Assembly (NCBI RefSeq): GCF_023283985.1
Contig: NZ_JAKIKU010000004.1
Location: 1-64,000, forward strand
From: Shewanella electrodiphila
GTDB lineage: Bacteria > Pseudomonadota > Gammaproteobacteria > Enterobacterales > Shewanellaceae
Direction of reading: 5' to 3'
DNA: 64,000 nt
The notes under the pieces were generated by a model. The model saw only the letters and a list, made by a program, of their open reading frames with translations. It was not told the DNA's origin and searched no databases. This document shows positions 35,148 through 44,409 of the stretch, in pieces. The number at the start of each line of letters is the position of its first letter. Position 1 is the first letter of the stretch. The position numbers and the translations under genes were made by a program.

Positions 35148-36224
35148 TTAAGGTAACTCTTCACCTTTTGCGCTCACATATAAGGCATACCAATGTTCAC
35201 GGGAAAGTTTCAAGCTAATAGCTTGCTGACAAGCTGAAATTCTTTGTAAGTTCGTAGTACCAATGACGGGCTGAATTTGCGCAGGATGCTGCATTAACCA
35301 AGCAAGTAAAATGGCTTCCTTGCTAACCCCGTAATCTGCGGCTAATCGCGCTACTAATTTACTGGTTTGTTGAACCGCAATTGGTTGACTACTTGCATCG
35401 ACTCCAGTGTAAAGCCCCTGACACAAGCTCCCCCAAGACTGCACTTGCAGACGGTTCTGCTGGCAATACGCTAATGTACCAGGGGTAAAGTTAACCCCTG
35501 CGCCTGCTTGATTACCCGCATAAACAGTTTCATCAAGCCAATCTTGCTTGTGTAAACTCAACTCAATTTGGTTGACAACTAAAGGTGTATCAAGCGCTTG
35601 TTGAATGGCTGATACTTGATGATGCTGCATATTAGAAACACCCAAGAATCGTACTTTTCCAGCATCACGTAAACGATGGAACGTGTCTGCGATTTCCTCT
35701 GCCTCCATGAGTGGATCAGGGCGATGCAATACCAACACATCAAGGTAATCGGTTTGTAATTGTTGCAAGCTTTTATCAACACTGTGGTTAATCCACTGCG
35801 CTGATAAATCGTAACGCTTTGGCCCTAAGTCATCTTCAAGACGGATACCGCATTTGGTTTGAATAAACATCTTTTCACGTATTTCAGCACGAGCTGACAA
35901 CACCTGACCAAACACTTGCTCTGCTTTACCAAAGGTATAAATATCAGCATGGTCAAAGTAGTTAATTCCCTGTGCTAAAGCCGTATCTATAACCTCGTGA
36001 GCTTGGTTTCGATCAGCTGCGCTAATGGCATGATTATTCCAGCCACCGCCTAGTCCCATGCAGCCATAAACCACTCGGCTAACGCCTGGTAAGTGTTGCG
36101 CAAGCGCCAAAGGCTTAACGTTGACTTGTTTTGCATTTATTGCTGAGTTTGAACCCATGACTGATTTTGAATTAATAACTGATTTTGAATTAATAACTGT
36201 AGGCTCGGTTAAAGATGCATTCAT
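35148..36224 (-). CDS. aldo/keto reductase (YdhF-like)
   Basis: A 358-residue AKR. The TIM barrel has the tetrad Asp and Tyr in NYFDHADIYTFGKAE, Lys in IQTKCG and His in VLVLHRPDP, and the NADPH-binding tail PVIGTTNLQRI. The N-terminus has about 35 extra residues, including a duplicated INSKSV. The ATG giving MNASLTEPTV is chosen because the 36 codons before it look non-protein, but no ribosome site is strong. The substrate is unknown. A divergent LysR gene 100-200 bases away is its likely regulator. Confidence 0.85.
   Translation of the reverse strand: MNASLTEPTVINSKSVINSKSVMGSNSAINAKQVNVKPLALAQHLPGVSRVVYGCMGLGGGWNNHAISAADRNQAHEVIDTALAQGINYFDHADIYTFGKAEQVFGQVLSARAEIREKMFIQTKCGIRLEDDLGPKRYDLSAQWINHSVDKSLQQLQTDYLDVLVLHRPDPLMEAEEIADTFHRLRDAGKVRFLGVSNMQHHQVSAIQQALDTPLVVNQIELSLHKQDWLDETVYAGNQAGAGVNFTPGTLAYCQQNRLQVQSWGSLCQGLYTGVDASSQPIAVQQTSKLVARLAADYGVSKEAILLAWLMQHPAQIQPVIGTTNLQRISACQQAISLKLSREHWYALYVSAKGEELP
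36163..36198 (-). repeat. 18-bp x2 tandem repeat in the AKR N-terminus
   Basis: Two perfect copies of GATTTTGAATTAATAACT on the plus strand, encoding a duplicated VINSKS on the coding strand. In frame. Confidence 0.9.
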
Positions 36225-36431
36225 TGAAAGGCTTCGCTCGTTATCGGCACATTTTAGATAACAATCAGTGTAAGCATTGCGCAGCAATGAGGAACCGTAT
36301 TCACCAAAATCATTGTTTGATATAGCTACCAATAAAAGAATACAATTCGTTTTAAAAGATAATGACGATTAGTTTAAGATAATTAATTTAAGATGATAAT
36401 TTTAGGGTGTTGATTTTAAGATGATGATGAC

Positions 36432-37337
36432 ATGAGTCGAGAACACAAAAAATTTGAACGGCTATTTCTGTTCAGTGAAGTCGCAAAACAATTAAGTTTT
36501 ACTGAAGCCGCTGCATCGCTTGGGATCTCAAGAGGATATCTTTCTGAGCAAATTAGACAGCTTGAAAAAGAGTTCGCCAGACCCTTACTCATCCGCACCA
36601 CTCGCAGTGTAAAACTCACGCCTCAAGGTGAGCTTATCCTTGCAAGCATGAGCCATGTAAAACAGTCGCTTTTAGATTTAGACCGACAGATCCGTCATGA
36701 GAATAACAGTATTGCGGGACGGATTAAAATCACCGCACCAAGTCAATTTACCCAGCGTTATTTATTAGCTATCTGCAGTGAGTTTCAGCAACAACATCCA
36801 CAGATTAGCTTTAGTCTCGATAGCAGTTACACCACCCATGACCTTGCCAAAAGTGATTTTGATTTAGCGATTCGCGCGACTAACACACCACCACAAAATA
36901 TGGTGGCAAAAAAGCTGTTTTCTTATCAGCACATTTGCTGTGCTTCCCCTCAATACCTTAACCGTAATGGTATGCCTCAACGGGTGACAGATTTAACTAA
37001 GCATGAATGCCTAACAGCAACGGAGTTTACTGAATGGCCATTAAATGGCGAGTCATTACCTGTACTAAGTAGCCTTAGCGTTAATGACAATCACATGCTC
37101 AAATCGTTAGCCATTGCCGGACAAGGGATTATTATGGTGCCCGAATACTTAGTGGACAAAGAAATAGCCTCAGGACAACTCATTACAGTATTACCACAGG
37201 TAAGCACTGTCTCTTCAGCCACGTATTTGATGCATCCACAATTGATCCATCAATCGGCTAGATTGTCTCGCTTTATCGAATTTACCTTGCAATGGATAGC
37301 CAATAATTTACCGCCCTCTCAGCAAGCTGCCAGCTAA
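36432..37337 (+). CDS. LysR-type regulator divergent from the AKR gene
   Basis: A 301-residue LysR protein with helix-turn-helix at residues 8-65 (FLFSEVAKQLSFTEAAASLGISRGYLSEQIRQLE) and an effector domain of the CrgA/DhaR type (ITAPSQFTQRYLLAICSEF). Its promoter region, shared with the AKR gene, is AT-rich with several TTTAAGAT repeats. Control of the AKR gene is likely from layout. No clear ribosome site precedes the ATG. Confidence 0.85.
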   Translation: MSREHKKFERLFLFSEVAKQLSFTEAAASLGISRGYLSEQIRQLEKEFARPLLIRTTRSVKLTPQGELILASMSHVKQSLLDLDRQIRHENNSIAGRIKITAPSQFTQRYLLAICSEFQQQHPQISFSLDSSYTTHDLAKSDFDLAIRATNTPPQNMVAKKLFSYQHICCASPQYLNRNGMPQRVTDLTKHECLTATEFTEWPLNGESLPVLSSLSVNDNHMLKSLAIAGQGIIMVPEYLVDKEIASGQLITVLPQVSTVSSATYLMHPQLIHQSARLSRFIEFTLQWIANNLPPSQQAAS

Positions 37338-37370
37338 TCATTCTTCCTTGCCGATAAATTTAGTCGACAA

Positions 37371-37397
37371 AAAACCTATCAATACTTGATAGGTTTT
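37371..37397. terminator. bidirectional terminator between LysR and tonB
   Basis: A perfect 12-bp stem (AAAACCTATCAA / TTGATAGGTTTT) with a three-base loop between convergent genes. Confidence 0.85.
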
Positions 37398-37416
37398 AGT
37401 GCGAATAAGCTCAAGT

Positions 37417-38145
37417 TTAGTTAGCCTGATCAAGGCTAAAGTCTAGCCTCACTTGCAGCCCTTTTTGTTCAATGGCTTGCCCTGCAACCGTTTTAGGTTT
37501 GTACTTCCAATTATTAATCGCTTGTATTGCCGAGCGATTAAACACTCTTCTGGGCTCAGCCTCCATCACTTGAGCATTGATAACTTCGCCCGTCTTACTA
37601 ATATCAAACATCACAATCACATAGCCCTCTTTACCATCTCGCGCTGCAGCCATGGGATATTGCGGTGAAACCTGCACAACAGGCATAGCATCTCCATCAT
37701 TGTAGCTACGATCATAGTTCTCTTTTGGCACAGGTAAGGCTTCAGGCGTAAAACCTTTAATGACGTCAGCATCTCCCTCTGAAGAAGTTGGCATAGGAGT
37801 ACGATCAATAATTGCAGGCACTTTTTGAGGTTGCACCCTGATTTTTTTGATCACTTTTTGAGGCTCTTGTGGCTTTTGAAAAAAGTTAATCACTGGCAAT
37901 GGAGCAGGTTCATCAACATATACAGCGTCACTTTTAACTAATTGCGCCATGAAAACGAATAACGCTAAAGTGACAATTGCGCCTAACAACATAATTCCAG
38001 CTTTAGTAATTAGCTGACGTGGTGCTAACAATCCCCCCTCTGAAACAAGGGCATTGCCCATATGCTGCATCACTAAATTTACTTGGTTATGCAACTGAGT
38101 TTGCGCCTGAACTTGAAGCTTAAAGATGATATTGGATTTGATCAT
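37417..38145 (-). CDS. tonB: energy transducer TonB-family protein
   Basis: A 242-residue TonB-like protein. An unusually long cytoplasmic N-terminus (about 45 residues) precedes the membrane helix (AGIMLLGAIVTLALFVFMAQL), followed by a Pro/Lys/Gln-rich periplasmic spacer (PLPVINFFQKPQEPQKVIKK) and the C-terminal domain (SPQYPMAAARDGKEGYVIVMFD...NWKYKPK). AAGGA lies six bases before the second ATG but abuts the first, so translation should begin at MIKSN. No exbB/exbD neighbours, so it is an orphan transducer. Confidence 0.85.
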   Translation of the reverse strand: MIKSNIIFKLQVQAQTQLHNQVNLVMQHMGNALVSEGGLLAPRQLITKAGIMLLGAIVTLALFVFMAQLVKSDAVYVDEPAPLPVINFFQKPQEPQKVIKKIRVQPQKVPAIIDRTPMPTSSEGDADVIKGFTPEALPVPKENYDRSYNDGDAMPVVQVSPQYPMAAARDGKEGYVIVMFDISKTGEVINAQVMEAEPRRVFNRSAIQAINNWKYKPKTVAGQAIEQKGLQVRLDFSLDQAN

Positions 38146-38610
38146 AGACATTCCTTGTTATTTATTATTAAAACAATAGGTGGTGCCTTTTAACCTCTAG
38201 TTGCCAATTAAGTTAACTGGCAAATATTTTGTTACAAATAGCTAAAACTCGCCCAAATTTAACATCAACCAAACAAACTATTCACGCAAAACCAACCAAC
38301 TAGAAACACAAAAGGCACATCACAAGGGGGAGTGACAAACATATTAAGTTGATAATATCGCGATATTTTTCAGATTCAGGGGGGATAAACTTAGTGATTG
38401 TTCGCGCCTAAAATCTAGACTGATATTGAAATTACTCAATAAAAACAAGATTTGCTAACAATTATTAAATTGACTTTTTTCTTCAGTCTAAGAGTATGGA
38501 TAGGTTTTTTACCGATAAAGCCCACTTTCGTTAAAATACCCATAAAAAATAACATCGAATAATTATAAAAATATAAACCGATTCCATCCTTTGTAAGGAA
38601 GCAGACAACA
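38146..38610. other. gene-free interval between tonB and the M13 peptidase gene
   Basis: Divergent promoter region. A perfect 14-bp palindrome AATATCGCGATATT lies at 38354-38367. A minus-strand open frame overlapping the M13 start is judged spurious. Confidence 0.5.
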
Positions 38611-40695
38611 ATGAAAAAAACACTGATCGCAATTGCACTGGCCTCAACATTTTTGAGCGCTTGTGGCACTTCAGATGTAAAAACCACAGATAACGCCACA
38701 GATAAAGTTAAAGCAGCAGTCGCCACCCTAACCCAAAAAGCTGAATTGGGTGATTTCGGCGTTGATTTAACCGCCCGTAATGAAGCTGTTAAACCAGGTG
38801 ATGATTTCTTTATGTATGCCAGCGGTACTTGGTATGACAATTTTGAAATGCCTGCTGATAAAACTCGCTATGGCGCATTTACCGCATTAGGTGAACGCAG
38901 CGAGCAGCAAGTCAAAGAAATCATTGATGATATCGCAAGCCGCAGCGACCTGAATGCTGAAGAACAATTAATTGCTGACTTTTATCAGTCTTATATGGAC
39001 ACAGATACCATCAACAAACTGGGTATCAGCCCAATTCAAGGTACTTTAGACACCATTACAGCGATCAAAAATACCGATGACTTAACCCAAGTTTTTGGTA
39101 ATGCATGGCTAACCGATGCTGAATCGCCAATTTCTGGTGGTATGTGGTTTAACCGTCTTGATCCAAACCAGTATGAATTATCAATTGGTGCCGGTGGTTT
39201 AGGTCTTCCAGATCGTTCTTACTACCTAGAAGATAGCGAGCGTTTTGTAAAAATTCGTAGCGCCTACGTAAGCCATATTGCTGAAATGCTTGCTTTTGCA
39301 GGCATTAAAGATGGCCAAGCTCGCGCTGAAGCTATTGTGGCATTAGAAACTAAAATAGCTGAAGGTCAATGGCCACGTGAAAAACGTCGTAACCGTGATT
39401 TAACCTTAAATCAGGTAAAACGTGCTGACTTAAACAATGAATACCCTAACTTCAACTGGGACTTATTCTTTGAGCAATCAGGTTACCAAATACCACAGCT
39501 TAACGTTTCTCAGCCTGAACCTATCAAGGCAATGATTGAGTTGGTTAATAATCAGCCACTCAATGTATGGCAAGATTACCTCACCTTCCACACTGTCAGT
39601 AACAATGCAGGTTTATTATCGGAAGATATCTACAATGCTAGCTTTGCGTTTTACGGCAAAGAACTCAGCGGTCAAGAAGAGCCTAAGCCTCGTTGGAAGC
39701 GTGCTGTCGCTGAAATGTCTGGTACTCAGTCACTTGGTTTTGCAATCGGTAAAGTCTATGTTGCTCGCTACTTCCCTGAGTCATCTAAGCAACAAATGGC
39801 TGAGTTAGTAGAAAACCTTCGAGCTGCATTAGGCCAACGCATTGATGGTCTTGATTGGATGGGCGATGAAACTAAAGTGAACGCTCACGCTAAGCTAGCT
39901 GCCTTCAAGCCTAAAATTGGTTACCCTGATGTGTGGCAAGAGTTTGATGGGTTAGCACTGACTAACAAAGATTTGCTAAGCAATATCAAAAATCTACGTC
40001 AGTACTTCCATGCTGATAGCGTTGCTAAAGAGCTGAAGAAAACCGATCGTAATCGTTGGGGCATGACCCCGCAATTTGTCAATGCTTATTACAATAGCTC
40101 ATTTAACGAAATTGTATTCCCAGCGGCAATTTTACAACCGCCATTCTTCGATCCTAATGCTGATCCTGCTGTGAATTACGGTGGTATTGGCGCAGTTATT
40201 GGCCATGAAATGGGCCATGGTTTTGATGACCAAGGTTCTAAGTCTGATGCTAATGGTATTCAGCGTAACTGGTGGACTGATAGCGACCGTGCTGCATTTG
40301 AAGCGAAAGCAGATATGCTTGCCGCCCAATACAGTCAATATGAGCCTATCCCTGAAAACTTCGTTAATGGCCGTAATAGCTTAGGCGAAAACATTGGTGA
40401 TGTTGGTGGTCTATCTATGGCATATCACGCTTACCAGTTAAGTTTAAATGGCAAAGAAGCACCAGTTATCGACGGATTAACTGGCGATCAGCGTTTCTTC
40501 TTAGCTTGGGCACAAGTGTGGAAAGAAAAACGCACCGAACAAAGCATGTTAAGCCAGCTTCGCGCCGGTACCCATGCTCCAGGTCGATACCGCGCATTAG
40601 CACCACGTAACCATGATGCATGGTACAAAGCATTTGATGTTAAGCCTGGTGACAAACTGTATTTACCTGAAGATGAGCGTGTTCGCATCTGGTAA
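38611..40695 (+). CDS. M13-family zinc metallopeptidase lipoprotein (neprilysin/PepO-like)
   Basis: A 694-residue lipoprotein (lipobox FLSACGT, Cys18). The zinc site HEMGH is at 532-536, the third ligand Glu in NSLGENIGDVGG and the substrate-binding NAYYN upstream. The M13 C-terminal motif AWYKAFDVKPGDKLYLPEDERVRIW is intact. The family cleaves oligopeptides on the N-terminal side of hydrophobic residues. Full length for the family. A strong terminator follows. Whether it faces the periplasm or the surface is not readable. Confidence 0.92.
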   Translation: MKKTLIAIALASTFLSACGTSDVKTTDNATDKVKAAVATLTQKAELGDFGVDLTARNEAVKPGDDFFMYASGTWYDNFEMPADKTRYGAFTALGERSEQQVKEIIDDIASRSDLNAEEQLIADFYQSYMDTDTINKLGISPIQGTLDTITAIKNTDDLTQVFGNAWLTDAESPISGGMWFNRLDPNQYELSIGAGGLGLPDRSYYLEDSERFVKIRSAYVSHIAEMLAFAGIKDGQARAEAIVALETKIAEGQWPREKRRNRDLTLNQVKRADLNNEYPNFNWDLFFEQSGYQIPQLNVSQPEPIKAMIELVNNQPLNVWQDYLTFHTVSNNAGLLSEDIYNASFAFYGKELSGQEEPKPRWKRAVAEMSGTQSLGFAIGKVYVARYFPESSKQQMAELVENLRAALGQRIDGLDWMGDETKVNAHAKLAAFKPKIGYPDVWQEFDGLALTNKDLLSNIKNLRQYFHADSVAKELKKTDRNRWGMTPQFVNAYYNSSFNEIVFPAAILQPPFFDPNADPAVNYGGIGAVIGHEMGHGFDDQGSKSDANGIQRNWWTDSDRAAFEAKADMLAAQYSQYEPIPENFVNGRNSLGENIGDVGGLSMAYHAYQLSLNGKEAPVIDGLTGDQRFFLAWAQVWKEKRTEQSMLSQLRAGTHAPGRYRALAPRNHDAWYKAFDVKPGDKLYLPEDERVRIW

Positions 40696-40740
40696 TCAGT
40701 TAACCATTCAAACGTGAGTTTTCATATTGAACTCCCACAA

Positions 40741-40767
40741 AAAAGCCAGTCACTGACTGGCTTTTTT
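40741..40767. terminator. terminator between the M13 and acuI genes
   Basis: GCCAGTC / GACTGGC stem with a three-base loop, flanked by A and T runs, between convergent genes. Confidence 0.85.
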
Positions 40768-40800
40768 ATTGACTCATTAAGGCGGTATTAAATCGAAATT

Positions 40801-41784
40801 TTATTTCGCTAGCTTCACCACTACGCGGCCACGCACCTTGCCAGCAATCAGATCATCAGCGGTATTAATCACTTCATCTAAACTGATTTCTTTGGAAATA
40901 TCATCAAACATTTCCGGCTCGATAATCTCAGCCAAACGCTGCCAAGCCTCTAACCTATCTTCAAGTGGGCGCATGACGCTGTCGATACCCGCTAATGTCA
41001 CCCCGCGTAAAATAAATGGCATCACTGAAGATGGAAAATCCATTCCCTGGGCTAAACCACACGCTGCCACTGTGCCGCCATATTGGGTACTAGCACAAAT
41101 GTTTGCCAAGGTATGACTCCCTACAGAATCAATCGCACCAGCCCAACGTTCTCTCGCTAATGGACGACCTGGCTCTGATAAAGTATGACGATCAATCACC
41201 TCTGTAGCGCCTAACTTTTCTAGATAAGCGGATTGATCAACACGACCTGTTGAAGCCACAACTTTATAACCAAGCTTGGCTAGAATAGCGATAGCAAAGC
41301 TCCCTACTCCGCCATTGGCGCCTGTTACTAATACTTCACCTTTATCCGGTGTCACACCGTTTTTTTCAAGTGCAATAACAGACAGCATGGCCGTATAACC
41401 TGCAGTACCAATTGACATAGCTTGTCTTGGCGTAAACGCTGCTGGAAGCGGAATTAACCATTCACTTTTTAAACGTGCCTTTGTCGCTAAGCCACCACAA
41501 TGAACTTCGCCAACTCCGAAACCATTAAGTAGCACATGGTCGCCTTGAGTAAATTTATCACTATCTGATTGCTCAACCACACCGACTAAATCAATACCCG
41601 GGATCATAGGAAACTGCCTAACAACCGGTCCTTTTCCGGTAATCGCCAAAGCATCTTTATAATTTACCGTGCTATAAAGTACCTTCACGCTAACATCGCC
41701 TTCAGGTAACAGACTTTCATCAATTGCTTTAACTTCTGCGCGATAACCTTGGTCATCTTTTTCAATCAATAAACCATTAAACAT
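40801..41784 (-). CDS. acuI: acrylyl-CoA reductase / YhdH-type quinone oxidoreductase
   Basis: A 327-residue medium-chain reductase: N-terminal GroES-like domain (VKVLYSTVNYKDALAITGKGPVV) and an NADPH-binding fold (LVTGANGGVGSFAIAIL). The sequence fits AcuI/YhdH, which reduces toxic acrylyl-CoA to propionyl-CoA, a step needed by marine bacteria exposed to DMSP-derived acrylate. A TetR gene lies immediately upstream in the same orientation with a matching operator in the gap, as in AcuR-controlled loci. No DMSP lyase or acuH/acuN is in the window. Confidence 0.88.
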   Translation of the reverse strand: MFNGLLIEKDDQGYRAEVKAIDESLLPEGDVSVKVLYSTVNYKDALAITGKGPVVRQFPMIPGIDLVGVVEQSDSDKFTQGDHVLLNGFGVGEVHCGGLATKARLKSEWLIPLPAAFTPRQAMSIGTAGYTAMLSVIALEKNGVTPDKGEVLVTGANGGVGSFAIAILAKLGYKVVASTGRVDQSAYLEKLGATEVIDRHTLSEPGRPLARERWAGAIDSVGSHTLANICASTQYGGTVAACGLAQGMDFPSSVMPFILRGVTLAGIDSVMRPLEDRLEAWQRLAEIIEPEMFDDISKEISLDEVINTADDLIAGKVRGRVVVKLAK

Positions 41785-41799
41785 GGTGTCTCCTTAATA

Positions 41800-41814
41800 T
41801 AGACCGAGCGTCTA
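41800..41814. promoter_or_regulatory. TetR operator upstream of acuI
   Basis: TAGACCGAGCGTCTA: outer TAGAC/GTCTA arms are a perfect inverted repeat. It differs at one central base from the site upstream of the TetR gene. Confidence 0.8.
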
Positions 41815-41831
41815 TAAATGGTTAAAATTTT

Positions 41832-42476
41832 TTATCGCGGTAATCCAGCGATAAAAAACTCGAGGTAATTCTGTAAAGGTTGGGTGCTTTGAACTAGCTT
41901 AGCGCGGCTTACCGCACCTTCCCAGCCAACCCAAAACTGTTCAGCAAGTAATTCACAATTTGCACTTTGTGCGATTTCATCTTGAGCTTTAGCCGCCTCA
42001 AGGCAAATGGTTAACCTTTGTTGCCAATCTAAAAATATATCAATCAACTGCTGGCGATAGCTCTCAGGCAGCAAGTCCACTTCTTGGCCTAAATTGCCCA
42101 CTAAACAACCTCGTTTGAACTCAAACCGAGCCATGCCAGTTTTGGCGCTTTCTACAAATTGGCCAATACGTGCTAAGGGAGAATAGGCTTGATCTAACAA
42201 GTGCTTATCAAGTTTGTGCGCAAAATAAGTCGCATAATTGTCAATCACAACCTGACCAAACTCTTCTTTACTGGAAAAGTAATAATAGAAAGATCCCTTA
42301 GGCACGCCTACTTTTCGCAATATTTGATCAATCCCTGATGAAGCAAAACCTTTTTCGGTCAGCTGCTCAAGGCCGCTGCGAATTAACTCAGCGCGAGTAT
42401 CTTGATTGTCTCTTGCAGCCTTTGGTGGTCGACCTCGACGAGGTTTAGCCGCTTTTACCAGTTGTGATTCTGTCAT
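41832..42476 (-). CDS. TetR-family repressor (AcuR-like)
   Basis: A 214-residue TetR protein. A basic RRGRPPKAA tail precedes the helix-turn-helix (FASSGIDQILRKVGVPKGSFYYYFSSKEEF), and the helical ligand domain contains conserved-looking Cys near residue 109 (KRGCLVGNLGQE). That KRGCLVGN stretch is typical of the AcuR/NemR-like subgroup which senses electrophiles; sensing acrylate or another electrophile here is inference. The identical 15-bp palindromes before this gene and before acuI show autoregulation plus control of acuI. Confidence 0.85.
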   Translation of the reverse strand: MTESQLVKAAKPRRGRPPKAARDNQDTRAELIRSGLEQLTEKGFASSGIDQILRKVGVPKGSFYYYFSSKEEFGQVVIDNYATYFAHKLDKHLLDQAYSPLARIGQFVESAKTGMARFEFKRGCLVGNLGQEVDLLPESYRQQLIDIFLDWQQRLTICLEAAKAQDEIAQSANCELLAEQFWVGWEGAVSRAKLVQSTQPLQNYLEFFIAGLPR

Positions 42477-42486
42477 GGCTTAATAT

Positions 42487-42501
42487 TAGACCGATCGTCT
42501 A
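42487..42501. promoter_or_regulatory. TetR operator upstream of the TetR gene
   Basis: TAGACCGATCGTCTA, a perfect inverted repeat around GAT, 11 bases before the repressor's start codon. Confidence 0.8.
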
Positions 42502-42592
42502 GTTAAATACAAGTATCGTCTGCAATCTCAATCCAAATTTGAGAATTTGATCGCAAATGATCTCTTAAAGGAAAAAAGGTAGACGCAAGCTG

Positions 42593-42883
42593 TTGAACAA
42601 CGCTTGATTGAACAACGCTGGATTGAACAACGTTGGATTGAAACAAGTCTCATAAATTACAGTTCAAATCATGCTAGAACTTGCTAAGAATATTCATCAA
42701 TCTTAAGCCATTCATTTTGTGGCTTAGTGTTTAACTATTATATTAGTGTTTAACTCTTATATTAATGATTAACCTTTTTGATAGCTTAACTTTTTGATAG
42801 CTTAACTTTCTGATAGTTAAACTTTGCGATCGCATAAATCCATTTTCACTATCATAAAATCTATTTGCACTATCATGAAACCA
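42593..42883. repeat. cluster of four different tandem repeats upstream of amt
   Basis: In a 643-base gene-free interval: 15-bp units of TTGAACAACGCTGGA (3.6 copies, 42593-42646), 19-bp TTAGTGTTTAACTATTATA (2 copies, 42724-42761), 16-bp CTTTTTGATAGCTTAA (3 copies, 42774-42821) and a 21-bp unit built on CACTATCAT (2 degenerate copies, 42842-42883). All are non-coding. No further signal was seen between here and the amt start. Confidence 0.9.
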
Positions 42884-43119
42884 GCTTGCACCAAGTTGAA
42901 TCATTAAAACCTTAAAACTGCCCTTGAAAATCTAAACCCAACCGAAAGACTCACAACTATCGCACCTCTATAGCTCATCGAACTCACTGTTAGCACAGTA
43001 ATTTTACTTACCTGCACCAATAATGAACCTGCCAAGCGTAACATTTTTACAACATAGGAATAATTCTTGCTTCACTAAGCCTATGAATTTTAATAAGAGA
43101 ATAGCTTTGGGGAGCATAA

Positions 43120-44322
43120 ATGGACAATATTAGTGACGCAATCGGGGTCATTGCACAAAGTGCAGACACCCTTTTTATCCTACTTGGTGCAATTATGGTG
43201 CTTGCGATGCACGCAGGCTTTGCATTTTTAGAGGTTGGTACCGTTCGACACAAAAACCAAGTTAACGCATTAGTTAAAATCTTAACTGATTTCGCCTTTT
43301 CAGCTGTCGCCTACTTCGTCATAGGTTATCAAATTGCTTATGGTAGCCACTTTTTTGTTAGCGCCGACACGCTAGCAGCAAATAATGGCTATGACTTAGT
43401 GAAGTTCTTTTTCCTATTAACGTTCGCGGCAGCGATTCCAGCAATCGTATCAGGCGGTATTGCTGAACGTGGCAGTTTCCGTCCATTCTTGTTTGCATCA
43501 GCGTTAATTGTTGCCTTTGTTTATCCACTTTTCGAAGGGATTATTTGGAATGGTAACTATGGTTTTCAAGCATGGCTTGGCAGTACTTTTGGCGCTGAGT
43601 TTCACGACTTTGCAGGTTCAGTTGTCGTCCATGGCATGGGCGGCTGGTTAGCGTTAGTCGCAGTTTACTTTTTGGGTGTCCGTGGTGGTCGTAAACCAGG
43701 GGTAGCCTTTGCACCTTCAAACATTCCGTTTCTTGCATTGGGTTCATGGATCTTAATCGTTGGTTGGTTTGGCTTTAATGTCATGTCAGCACAAACCTTA
43801 GATGGCATTAGTGGCCTTGTAGCATTAAATAGCTTAATGGCCATGGTGGGCGGCACTATTATTGCGCTTATTGTCGGTAAAAATGACCCCGGATTTATTC
43901 ATAATGGTCCACTAGCAGGCTTAGTCGCTGTTTGTGCGGGTTCTGATTTAATGCATCCTATTGGCGCTTTCGTGGTAGGCGGGGTTGCTGGCGGACTGTT
44001 TGTATTTGTGTTCACTAAGCTTCAGCGCAGCACTAAAATTGATGATGTCCTAGGCGTATGGCCACTTCATGGTTTATGTGGTGTTTGGGGCGGTATTGCA
44101 GCGGGTATATTTGGCCAACAAAGTCTTGGCGGCCTTGGTGGTGTAAGCGTTATGTCGCAACTTGTCGGCACTGCTGCTGGCGTCGTATTCGCTGTGGTTG
44201 GTGGGTTCATCGTTTATGGCATCGTCAATAAAGTATCTAGCTTACGTTTAAGCCAAGAAGATGAATATATCGGCGCTGACTTAGCCATTCATAAAATTGG
44301 CTCCACCAATGCAGACAAATAA
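43120..44322 (+). CDS. amt: ammonium transporter (Amt/MEP/Rh family)
   Basis: A 400-residue channel with eleven membrane segments. The signature FEGIIWNGNYGFQAWLG, FHDFAGSVVVHGMGG and PLHGLCGVWGGIAAGIFG hold the twin-His pore residues (HG in VVHGMGG and PLHG). No signal peptide is obvious. No glnK is adjacent, unlike the usual glnK-amtB pair, so PII control would come from elsewhere. A minisatellite-rich interval precedes it and a strong terminator follows. Confidence 0.92.
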   Translation: MDNISDAIGVIAQSADTLFILLGAIMVLAMHAGFAFLEVGTVRHKNQVNALVKILTDFAFSAVAYFVIGYQIAYGSHFFVSADTLAANNGYDLVKFFFLLTFAAAIPAIVSGGIAERGSFRPFLFASALIVAFVYPLFEGIIWNGNYGFQAWLGSTFGAEFHDFAGSVVVHGMGGWLALVAVYFLGVRGGRKPGVAFAPSNIPFLALGSWILIVGWFGFNVMSAQTLDGISGLVALNSLMAMVGGTIIALIVGKNDPGFIHNGPLAGLVAVCAGSDLMHPIGAFVVGGVAGGLFVFVFTKLQRSTKIDDVLGVWPLHGLCGVWGGIAAGIFGQQSLGGLGGVSVMSQLVGTAAGVVFAVVGGFIVYGIVNKVSSLRLSQEDEYIGADLAIHKIGSTNADK

Positions 44323-44364
44323 CCTAAATCAATAAAATCATTCTTGTACTGATTTTCAGTAACA

Positions 44365-44394
44365 AAAAAGCTCAAGCAATGGCTTGAGCTTTTT
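44365..44394. terminator. terminator between amt and the nitroreductase gene
   Basis: GCTCAAGC / GCTTGAGC stem, four-base loop, with five A before and five T after; serves both convergent genes. Confidence 0.88.
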
Positions 44395-44409
44395 ATTGAA
44401 ATCTGACAA

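Noticed and set aside
38436..38840. 134-codon minus-strand open frame
   Set aside because: Lies over the start of the M13 peptidase gene, antisense to its signal peptide; hydrophobic stretches arise from AT-rich non-coding sequence.
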